The notes beneath the pieces were generated by a model. That model worked only from the letters and a program-made list of their open reading frames with translations, had not been told where the DNA came from and searched no databases. From Cryptomeria japonica (Eukaryota > Streptophyta > Pinopsida > Cupressales > Cupressaceae), in assembly GCF_030272615.1 (NCBI RefSeq), contig NC_081412.1, positions 138,942,747 to 139,006,746 of the forward strand: a DNA stretch of 64,000 bases. The letters run 5' to 3'. A program made the translations under genes and the position numbers. Shown here in pieces: positions 12,301-21,637 of this stretch (positions are counted from its first letter, which is position 1; each line of letters begins with the position of its first letter).

Positions 12301-12856
12301 ATCATTTATCACATTGGTCATTTATCAATTCAAAATCATGATCGATATCAATTATCTTCAATCAAGACCTAATTGTCATTCTCACATTGCTAATTTGTCT
12401 TCTAGGGTTTTATGATTTAATCATTTAACCTTGTGTGTCATTTCTTCTTCTAGGATTAATAAATTATTTATTTATCCTAAGTCTTCTCATTGCAATTAAA
12501 TGTTCATTTAATTGGCTAATTATTCTTCTTTGTGAATTAATTAATAAATGACAAATTATTAATTAATTTACCTAATTTCCTAAATTCCTCATTCTCTAAT
12601 TTCTTAATTTTCTAATTCCTAATTTTAGTTTCCTCCTATTTCTCTCCTAAATTCATGGAAATGACATGTCAATTTGTCATAATTGACAATCAATCAATTT
12701 TGACATAGAAGTTGTCATAATTTGTCATAAATTATCAATCAACAAATTTTGCATAGAAAGTGCATAATTTGTCATAATTTGTCATAATTGACATAATTGA
12801 TTTGCAATTTCCATTTGAATTGAATCATGCTAATCTTGTCATCTCTCCAATTCTTC

Positions 12857-12863
12857 TATAAAT
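12857..12863 (+). promoter_or_regulatory. TATA box of the element A LTR
   Basis: TATAAAT lies in a CTTCTATAAATTGG context, about 340 bp before the LTR end, a usual distance for a U3/R boundary. Transcription would start about 30 bp downstream, near 12890. Confidence 0.55.
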
Positions 12864-13200
12864 TGGATGATCTTCATCAATCAAAGCTAATTGGTAATCA
12901 GACTATCGAATTTCTAGTACTCTTGATCAAAAATCTCGTCTACTTGCTTTCAATTGTGTGTGTGCACTTGTAGGTGAGATCCACAACCAAACCATTTGAA
13001 GAGGAAAGAAGAACAATGGAGCCGCATGAAGGAGCATTCAAATCACATCTTTGGTTTGCATAATCTTTGCTTTTGAATGTTTTTGTTTCATGTCTCTATT
13101 GAGTGTTGTTTAGGATAGATCATTGCAATGAATGCATTTGTGATTGAGCTATTATGTTTATCTTGTCTTCTGGTGATTTCCTATTTCCTAACGTACAGAA

Positions 13201-13780
13201 ATGGCAGAGCATAAAGAGAGGATTACAGACATTATCATAGGAATGAAACAAGGGATGTGCCTGTTAGGAGATGATATCAAAATGCAAGATTTCTTAATCC
13301 CACAATGGTGTAGGATACATCATCAAGAACATTCTAAATTATCCTGTATCCCATGCCAAAATGAAGTTATGAAGTTGATGAGCCCAGTCCCTTGTGAGGA
13401 CACTGATTATGTCATCAACGTACAATAAATTAAAGTTCCAATTCATGAGGAAGTAATACCCAAAAAAATGGATGTTATAATAGAAACTTCCCAGCCAGAG
13501 CAATGCAAGAAGGAGATCTTCATAATTGAGATTGGTGAACAAGAGAATGAGGATATTTCACCCAAGTAGGAGAATGAAGAAGCTCAATCTCTCGTACAGC
13601 TTTAGGTAGAGCAGTCCACTCCCAATACCCTCGAGGTACTCTTGGAACCTGTAAATGAATAACCTTAGGTGTTAGAAGACCTTGAACTCAGGGAACAACA
13701 ACCACTTTCAGAAACTAATCTTCCTCCATTGATCATTGAACCTAAGCCAAAGAATGTAAAGAAATTAAAGGATGAAACAT
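13201..13780 (+). pseudogene. linker region of element B pol, acidic and low complexity
   Basis: A Glu-, Pro- and Gln-rich reading frame starts in phase at 13201 and runs through stops at about 13426, 13567, 13603 and 13660 into the RNase H segment. No domain is recognised. Its place between the (unseen) protease and the RNase H suggests a pol spacer. The ATG at 13201 is unlikely to be a true start, because the upstream part was displaced by the insertion of element A. Confidence 0.45.
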
Positions 13781-14605
13781 GGTTTCTAAAAGTTTGATGG
13801 GTCTAGATCCAAGAAAGGCAATGGAGCAGGAATTGAGTTAACAAGTCCCAAAGGGAAGACCTTTCTAACCTCCTATTGACTCCAATTCCCTTGCACTAGT
13901 AATATGACTGAGTATGAGGCCCTAATTAGAGGACTACTCTTCGCTCATAAGAAATGAGCCAAATGATTAAGAGTGCTAGGAGATTCTGAATTGGTGGTCA
14001 AGCAAGTAAGAAGCCAATATGCATGTCACGACAAAAGGTTAGCAGTGTATAGGAATAGGGTATGGGGGTTGGTTGAGGATTTTTATGCTTTCAATATCCA
14101 GCGGGTGCCCATGAAAGTAAAGGGAATATCAGATGCATTGGTTGTAGCAACAAGTAAACTAGAACCAGTGAGTCAATCTCCTTTGAAGAGATTTTCTGTA
14201 GAGTTGGTCTCCACACATGTTTTCCCCAACAACATCAAACACTTTCAAGTCTTCGAGGATGATACACACATTCTATCTTTTCTTGCTAATACAGGGGCTT
14301 TTGAAGAACAAATCATTGATGAGAAGGATAGATCAAATGATCTTGATGAAGGGAGTGACGAAGAAATCATAAATTTTCCTACAAACGTCATTCCCAAAGG
14401 CATGGTCACTCTAGAGAGGCTTTTTTATTCCAATCCTAGGATAAAAGAGAGATTGACAATAGATTCAAAAGTTGGAAAATATGAACCACATAATATTGGT
14501 CCAGAAGGTCAAGAGAAGATAGTGTACATTGGGAAGTTGTGTACTCCTAATGAAAGAGAGAAAATTCTGCAACTCTTAAAAGAGTACATTAAGGTTATAG
14601 CATGA
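13780..14605 (+). pseudogene. archaeal-type RNase H of element B, located upstream of RT
   Basis: Reading about 13793-14160 gives FDGSRSKKGNGAGIEL, then TEYEALIRGLLFAHK near 13905, then LGDSELVVKQVRSQY at 13976. These are the start, middle and second-Asp motifs of the same RNase H type that follows the RT in element A. A tail of about 140 codons (to 14605) links it to the RT and includes ERLFYSNPRIKERL-type sequence. Stops at about 13886, 13955 and 13964 and a shift near 13790 break it. The domain identity is strong; the unusual part is its position before the RT. Confidence 0.8.
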
Positions 14606-14699
14606 GGATACGAAGATCTGAAAACATTCGATACATCAATCATCACTCATGTTATACCTTTGAAACCCAATATAAAACCGTTCAAACAGAAGCAATGAC

Positions 14700-15760
14700 T
14701 GATTAATTCATTGATAGAACCCTTGATTTTCAAGGAAGTTCAAAAGTTGCTTGCTGCTAGGATTATTTTCCCAGTATGTCACTCCACTTGGGTTGCCAAC
14801 TTGGTGCCAGTAAGGAAAAAGAATGGGCAAATCCGACTTTGTGTTGATTTTTGCAACCTCAATAAGGCATCAGAAAAGGATAATTACCCACTCCCTTCCT
14901 TAGATGAGGTATTAAAAATCATTAATGGTTCACAGATGATGTCATTCCTAGATGATTATTCTGGATATAACCAAGTTTTGGTGAACCATGAAGACCACAT
15001 GAAAACAATGTTTAGTACGAAGTGGGGAGCTTGTGCACACTAAAGGATGTAGTTTGGGTAAATTAATGTTGGAGAAACATTCTAGAGAGCAATGGATATA
15101 GCTTTCAAAGACCTGATTGACAAATGTATTATTATATATATGGAAGAACTGACAATATTCTCCAAAGTCAGGGGAGATCACCCAGACCACCTCCACAAAG
15201 CCTTAGAAATATGTCGGAGATATGGGATATCCCTTAATCCCAATAAGTGTGTATTTGGGGTGGTTGAAGGGAAGCTCCTCAGTCATGTAATCTCTGAAAG
15301 AGGGATATCTATAGACCCGGATTGAGTAGATGCATTGTTAAAATTGCAGATGCTTGGAAGTAAAAAAGAGATGAGATCTTTCTATGAGAAGATCAATTTT
15401 GTCACAAAATTTATCGCTAGGTTTACAGAGATAGTCAAGCCATTAACTGAAATGATGAAGAAGGATGCTAAGATTGAATGGACTGCAGAAGCAAGAAATC
15501 CCTTTACCCAAATCAAGAAGTCCATTGTAGAAGCTCTCGTACTTACTATACTTTGCCATTTTATATATATTCTTTTGCTTTGTTGTATTAAGGCACAGTT
15601 GCTCTGACATAGAGGCAAGTAGGGGATGAGAAACCCATCGCATTCATGAGCTCCCCTTTTAAGAGTGTTGAGGTGAGATATTCTGCTCTCAAGAAATAGG
15701 CTTTTACTTTAGTAAGAGAAGTCAAGAAATTCAGACATTATATCTTGAGGAGAAAAATAT
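14700..15760 (+). pseudogene. reverse transcriptase and native RNase H of element B, broken
   Basis: RT motifs appear in order: VANLVPVRKKNGQIRLCVDF at about 14790, NLNKASEKDNYPLP at about 14855, MSFLDDYSGYNQ at about 14940, then after a stop and shift near 15040, LNPNKCVFGVVEGKLLSHV near 15234. The catalytic YxDD position reads YMEEL (near 15140), with both Asp replaced by Glu. The thumb and start of RNase H follow (about 15335-15540), with remnants (VEVRYSALKK) to about 15760. It is not functional. Confidence 0.8.
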
Positions 15761-16079
15761 AGCAATTGTACATGATCAAGTAGTTAAGTCACTGCTTATG
15801 CAATCAGAGTTAAGAGAATGTCGAGGGAAATGGATGGCTATTTTACAAGAGTTTGATCTAGAGATGCATCCAATGAGGTTAGTTAGAGGCCAGGGTTTGT
15901 CTCAAGCTATGGTGACTAATATCCCTCCAATCCAATGCCAGCAGTATACGTTGTAGTCATTCACTCAGAACCAATGGTACACAGATTTGGTTTTTATCCT
16001 GCTAAATAACAAGTGTCTTGAGGGGTTGACAGCCATGCAAGGATGAGCTTTAAGGCTCAAAAGTGACAATTATATGATC

Positions 16080-17219
16080 AAGAATTTGACACTTTATAGG
16101 AACAACTACGAAGGTATTTACCTTCCATGTATTGATCATCAAGAATCCCATCAAATGATCAAGGAATTTCATGGGAAGTATGGTACAATTCATGGGTCAG
16201 CAGATGCCACTGCACGCCAAATTTTGAAGGCTAGATATTAATAGCCTAGTATTTTTAAAGATACTCATGAACATGTTCGTCATTGTCATACATGCCAAAC
16301 CGCAGCTTCCAGAGAGAGGAATCTCGCCATGCCTCTCCAAACAGTGTTTGAGGAAAGACCATTGCCCAATGGGCATTGGATTTTGTAGGTTTCATTAATC
16401 CTAATTTGTTTATACAACAAGTTCATTCTCACAACAATGGATTATTGCACCCAATGGATAGAGGCCATAACATGTAGGAATGATACAGTGGAGGTTGTCC
16501 TGAAATTAGTTGAGGAGCACATCGTCACTAGGTTTGGTATGTCATTCACTCTGGTATGTGACTACGGCCCTGCTTTTACTTCTGCACAATTGATGCAATG
16601 GTCGTATGAGTATAAGGTGATATTGAAATTCTTGTCTAATTACTATCTATAAGGTAATGGAGTAGCCGAATCCACGAATAAGAATATCTTAGATATAATT
16701 AAGAAGCTACCTGAGAAAAATCCTAGGGATTGGCACAATCAGTTGAGATACACCTTATGAGCTGATCGAACCAGAGTTAAAGCCGCCCTGGGAACTTCTT
16801 CGTATTACCTTGTTTATGGCCAAACCCCTATTTTCTTGATCAATTTACAAATACCTGTCCTCTAGCTAATGAAAGAACTTGAAATTGAGGATCAGGTGGA
16901 AGTTCGTCTCCTAAATCTATTAAAACTTGATGAGAAAAGGATTAATACCCTTCAACACTTCGCTAAGCATCAAGCAGTTGTTAAGCGACCGTTTGACAAA
17001 AGAGCCAAGGTGAAAGCCTTCCGAATCTCTGACTTGGTTCTGTTATGGGAGAAGGCCAAGGAAAAGAAGGGTGATCACCATAAGTTTGAGAAGTTGTGGT
17101 GAGGTCCTTACCAAGCTGCTGAAATTCTAGGGGAAAACACTTTTAGGTTGAGATTTTTGACTAGAGAACTTGTACCATTGCCCGTCAATGGTCAGTTCCT
17201 CAAGCACTGTTTTGATTAA
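16080..17219 (+). pseudogene. integrase of element B, broken
   Basis: The zinc-binding region runs at about 16130-16310 (HHCC-type, ending CHTCQTAASRERN). The core is recognisable: a WALDF-like Asp segment near 16370 after a shift, MDYCTQWIEAITC at 16437, LVCDYGPAFTSAQ near 16551, and GNGVAESTNKN at about 16653. The C-terminal part (16869-17219) ends in the Tat-type VNGQFLKHCFD. At least five stops and one frameshift break it. Confidence 0.8.
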
Positions 17220-18360
17220 TCCATAGTGAAGCTCGACCTATTGTACTATAGTAGATTAGTTCTTTTTGTTTTCTTTGTTTCTTGTTTGGGTTTGCATGTT
17301 TGCTACATATTTTTTGTTTTTGTTTTGTTGCATGCCTATTTCCCTTTCTATTTTGTTTTCTTGATTGGTTTGGTTTTGTTTCATTTTGTTCTGTCGAGAC
17401 ACATGTTTATTTTCAAGGATTCTGAAAGGTAGGTGATCTTTGCATGGCAGATTGAAAATTTTTGGTAGACTTCAACTCTTTGCTCTTTATAACTTTATTA
17501 TTATTTGGTTAATTTTGAAACCTTTGTCTACACTCCTCCAAGGTGGTATGTAATAGTTTAAATATGAGTTGAGTTCTTGACTCTCACTTGGAAGAAGATA
17601 ACCTGATTACTCAACACTACCATTACATTAAGTTACATCAAAAAAATTTGTAAGGTATCAAATGAACTTGTTTCTAAGTGAAAAATCAAAAGTCAGGATG
17701 TTTCATGTTGTCCATCATGGATCCCAACCCAGTGATTGGACTCTAATGTTTGAAAGTTTCTTTAAGGTCAAAAGAAATAATCCCTTTATATTCTATGACA
17801 TTTTAAGAAAAAATGAAAGAGAAAAGAAATGATCCACTTAAAGGAACTAAACTAGGGTGTTTCAAGTAATCTCCACCGGGGCTATGGATGCCTAGTTGGC
17901 AGTGTAGCAGTGCTTGATGGGAGCCATAGGTATATCTATCTGGGCTATGAATGCTTGGCTGGCAATAGAGCTATGCCCAGGATAACCTTGCATGAAACAC
18001 ATTGTTTGATTTAACCTATGTAGTTTGGGCTCAATTTCCTTTGTTTGTCTTTATTATTTAGAACGATGGAGTAATAAATCATGTGCACGCACTTAAGAGT
18101 TAATCTTGTTTAATTTTGGACTTGGTTGTTTGTTCATTGATTCACTCATCTTTTCGCTCTTATGTATCCTTTTGAATGATAGTAGCCTTAGGCATCAGGT
18201 TATATCAAATATTATGAAGTTCTAAAATGCCTAGAGTCATTTTTCCCAAATAGTCGCAATTTGTTATGCCTTGCATACCTAACCCCATTAGTTTCCTTGT
18301 CTTGAAAATATGGGTCCCTCTTTTGTTTTCTGTAGCTTTGTTTTTTATTTTTTAGTTTTT
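17220..18360. other. non-coding spacer after element B pol
   Basis: The stretch is T-rich (17220-17420), then mixed. A partial duplication of about 65-70 bp is visible at 17876-17975: GGGCTATGGATGCCTAG and GGGCTATGAATGCTTGG, each followed by a TGGCAGT- or TGGCAAT-like phrase. The open frame at 17226-17432 is only a hydrophobic run from T-rich DNA. No gene is supported. Confidence 0.6.
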
Positions 18361-19475
18361 ACCTGGACACCCTAAAACCTTAGAATCCCAGAGTCCCAAA
18401 GTGTCCTTTGTTTGTTTTTGAAGTCCTACCCCGGAACCCCGGAGTCCCAAAGTAGGTACTTGTTTTGGTTATGTTTTGACCCCGGAGCCCCAGAGCCCCA
18501 AAGTTTCAAGGTAGGTTTTTTGTTTTTTTGTGTTTGTCATAGCCTCGGATCCTCAGAGTCCTGAAGTCATGCCTTATCTCCTTTTTTCATTGAAGCCTCG
18601 GGACTCTGGAGTCACAAAAACTTGAGTTCTTCATGTTTTGTTGTTAGTTACTTTGGAACCTCGGAGCCCTAGAGTCTCGAAGTTGTTTTGCTTTCTTTTA
18701 TTTCCCACCTCGAAACCCCGAAGTCTTGAGGTCTGTTTGTGTTTTTTTTTAGCTTTCACCTCGAAAGTTCGGAACCCCGGACTCCCGAGGGCATGTTTAA
18801 CTCAACTATATAGGCATAAAATCGAGGGTATAAATAGAGGAAATGAACTCTTTTGAGTTCATTTTTGCATTCAAGTTTTCCGATTTTCCTTTCTCTGCCT
18901 CCTAACTTCGCGCCTCCCTATCGTTGAGTTTTCAAGGGTTTTTCTTCTATTAGGTTGGTGGATTTATTTGCCCTCTTTGAGGTTTCTAGTTTAGATCTTT
19001 TCATTTTTTTATCTTAGGTTTGTTTTTTTTATTTTTTTCTCATTTTGCATGTTTGTGTTTTCCCTTGTCCTTAGGGTTTTTCTAACCCCAGAACTTCGGA
19101 GTTTCAGGCTTGGTGGTTTTTTTCACCTTGGAATGTCAGAACCCTAAAGTCTCGAGGTTAATCTTTTTTTATTGTGCTTTCACCCTAGATCCACAGAGTT
19201 CCGAACCTTCCCTTTTGGCCAATTTTTGAGTTACACCTAACCTCAAAACCCCGGAGTCCTGAAGTTCTTTCCTCATGGGTCATTATTTGAATTACCCCAG
19301 GACTTCGGGTCTTCAAAGTCTCGAATGAGTTGTGTTCTTAGTCTACCCCGGAGTTCCGAGTCATGGTTTTAGCCCATCCTCACCACGGAACCTCAGAACC
19401 CCGGAGTTCCGAGGTCAATTATTTGAGAAAGAGTTTTCCCACCCCTGAGCCCAGGAGTCTTGAAGTGGGTAATAT
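18361..19475. repeat. GC-rich degenerate minisatellite, core CCCCGGAGTCCCGAAGT
   Basis: About sixteen variants of the core are spread at 45-60 bp spacing in two blocks (18361-18795 and 19084-19460), separated by about 290 bp that hold a TATA box. The core stands out sharply against the T-rich background between copies (TTTGTTTT-like). It resembles a promoter-associated array of an LTR or spacer. I found no repeat of this family elsewhere in the window. Confidence 0.75.
18829..18836 (+). promoter_or_regulatory. strong TATA box upstream of the unknown ORF in element B
   Basis: TATAAATA followed by GAGG is a near-ideal plant TATA box, lying between the two minisatellite blocks. It is about 700 bp before the ATG at 19540. 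It could be an LTR promoter or an internal promoter for the accessory ORF; the sequence alone does not decide. Confidence 0.5.
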
Positions 19476-19539
19476 AATTGATATATTTGATGTGTGATAG
19501 GCTAATTTGTGGTTCTTTCTTGCAAATTTGAAAAATTAG

Positions 19540-21637
19540 ATGGACCCAACTTCCAATAAGAAAGGAAAGGAATTGGATAGACTCACCACAACCATGAAGT
19601 ACCATTATCAACAAAAATTTTATGTCTCAAATTTGGATGATCAGATTAGATGGGTAATTGATACAAAGGTAGTACATGTGGAGTTAGTTGACATTGCAAC
19701 ACAATTGGACAAACCAAGACTAGAGGCTCCTTATAGGAGGATCAAGAGATCAGGGCTGGTAGAAGCAACTAGTTTTCCTCAATCCATCCAAGCCCCTAAA
19801 TTCATTATGACTATGGCACACTTCTACAATGCAGACACTAGGAAGTGCACTGATGCCCAAGGAAGGATAGTTATAGATTTATTTGTTGATATGATGGGCT
19901 ATGTGTTCGGGATTCCTTTAAGAGAGGAAGAGACATTGTTAACCACTGAAGAAGAAGTTGTCAAAGTATGGGATGGGGATGTTACTATGAGCAAAAGGCA
20001 TATGAATAAAAATTGGCTCAAGGAGGAGAGGAAGAAAGGTTTAAAAGCCAATGACATTCTAAGGGCAGATTTCAAGGAGCCAAACGTGACTTAATTATTA
20101 TACTGAGCAAGGCCTTTGATGAGACCGATTGTCGTCACTTCCACCCATGGATGTTTCCTTATATGAATATTGTTCTGATTGGCAAAAATTATTTCAATTG
20201 GGCTCAGATCTTATCTAACAATATACATAGCCAATTGGTAGAAGTGCATAAGACAAAGAAATTTTTCTTCACTTCATATGTTGTCTGGGTAGCGGCTCAA
20301 GCAGGAAAATTCCCAGGGTTACAAATAGAGGGCAATCTTGGAGATGAGGAAGGACAAAAGAAGGTGTGGGAGTATTACACCCAACTCCCTCTAGGCAACA
20401 CAAAGGCATATTACAAAAGAATAAATGATGTATTCTTTTTCCCTATCATCATGAAGCTCACAGGTGATACAAGTTATATAATAATCCCAGAAGCAATGGC
20501 CATAATCAAGAAATGGGCATGTTGGCTCATTCAGAATGAACGTTCCACATAAATTAGGGTTAGTGGATTCATAGGTTGCCCTATGCTAATGCCAAGATAC
20601 TGTAATGACTATATTGTATTGTTAGAATATGTTAGACAAATGCTTGGGTTGCAATCACTTTTGTCCTTAAAACATAAGGCAGGTATAGATTTTTTAGTTT
20701 TTATCAGTTATTTCTCCTATTCCAAGAATCAAGTAGCAAAGATGGTAGAGTAAGAGCTGCAGGATCTAAATTTAAAAGAGTTCAATTATGCTAGAGAGTA
20801 TTATGACCCGTATGGAAAAAGAAATAAAATAATGCCAAAGACATATGAGGGACATAAGTCAAGGTTAAAGGATTTTTGGGCAAACCTCCAAGATGGTTTT
20901 GAAGTTAGAGAGAAAAAGTATTCCAAGCTCTCAGTTCCATAGGTAAGGTATTTTGAAATAGAGACCAATCTCCCTAAAGAGTTAAGGGATGATGGTGGTT
21001 TATTAGACCCTACATATAAGCAACAGTAAATCGATAAGAAACCCCTCTCTCCAATCAGATGGTCAGGGGACAAAGAGGTGGATATAGATAGAGTGACTCA
21101 AACTATTATAGATAGAACTAGCTAGTAGCTAACTTTGAGCATTAGGTCGAGTGCTTCGAAAGGGAAGCAAAATGAATCGACTTTAGGCGTTCCCCTGTCA
21201 AGGGGTTATAAGGAGTATGCTCGTAAGACAAGGTCCATATCTAGATAGATACATCTATGGACCCAGAAGAGGTAGTGCAACCCGAAGAAAGTACTAAGGA
21301 GCTCCTCAAACAAGTCAAGGAAAAAATGAGGAAGGCCAAAATTTTGAAGAAGACTGCTGATTTTGGAATCAGAGAAGGGTTAGGAGTTGTTCCATTGGTA
21401 GAGGTATTCCCTATTAGGGTAGTAATTGGACAAAGGCCAGAAGAAGGCATTCAGGATGAGGATGAACAAGGAAAAACTGATGAAAATATACAACCTCCTC
21501 CTAATACCACAAGTACATCCACTCAGCCCCTGCCAACTGCAACCAGACAAGCTCCAATTTTGAGATCATCCACTACAATCCCTCTGCTAACTTCACCCGG
21601 TATCTTTGCAGAAACATCAACAACTCTACCTCTATGA
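19540..21637 (+). pseudogene. long unknown accessory ORF downstream of element B pol
   Basis: It begins with ATG (MDPTSNKKGKELDRL), continues to 20094, then shifts frame near 20075 and proceeds in one frame to 21637 with stops at about 20550, 20751, 20940, 21027, 21123, 21126 and 21246. Total length would be about 700 codons. The first 350 residues look globular and mostly helical, with the motif GRIVIDLFVDMMGYVFGIPL at 19861-19920. Later parts are charged (KELLKQVKEKMRKAKILKK near 21295) and end in a Pro/Thr-rich tail. I do not recognise the family. Its place 3' of pol, sense strand, fits the extra ORFs of Tat elements. It shares a motif with the ORF at 61192-63354. Confidence 0.6.

Larger units (their letters stand above)
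1..13197 (+). mobile_element. Tat-like Ty3/gypsy LTR retrotransposon (element A), left-truncated by window
   Basis: The order is gag, protease, G-patch, RT, RNase H, second RNase H, integrase, spacer, antisense ORF, polypurine tract, 3' LTR. The second RNase H after the first, the DG-type protease motif and an extra ORF between pol and the 3' LTR are established hallmarks of the plant Tat/Ogre group. The 3' LTR starts TGTAGACACC at 11715, straight after the purine tract, and the best right end is TACA at 13197. The 5' LTR and primer binding site lie outside the window, so neither LTR divergence nor a target duplication can be checked. Sequence after 13197 reads as pol of a different Tat element, so A probably inserted into it. 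Confidence 0.85.
11715..13197 (+). repeat. 3' LTR of element A
   Basis: It starts TGTA after the polypurine tract and most plausibly ends with TACA at 13197, giving 1483 bp with TGTA/TACA ends. A TATA-like TATAAAT stands at 12857-12863, followed by a leader-like stretch, so U3 would be about 1.1 kb. U3 contains six degenerate GATCGATTTGTCATC units (12021-12300). The left edge is firm. The right edge is inferred, because the 5' LTR is not in the window. Confidence 0.75.
13198..21637 (+). mobile_element. second, decayed Tat-like gypsy element (element B), interrupted on the left by element A
   Basis: Immediately after the LTR of A the sequence reads as pol-type coding in the same orientation, broken by many stops and frameshifts. 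The order is linker, second-type RNase H, RT, RNase H, integrase, spacer, minisatellite, long unknown ORF. Gag and protease would lie beyond A, outside the window. I could not find a 3' LTR with confidence, so the right end is arbitrary and the downstream ORF is attached by position only. Confidence 0.6.

Noticed and set aside
17226-17432. Small hydrophobic open frame that looks like a membrane protein
   Set aside because: It arises from T-rich spacer DNA (Phe, Leu, Val runs) with no signal of conservation or regulatory context.
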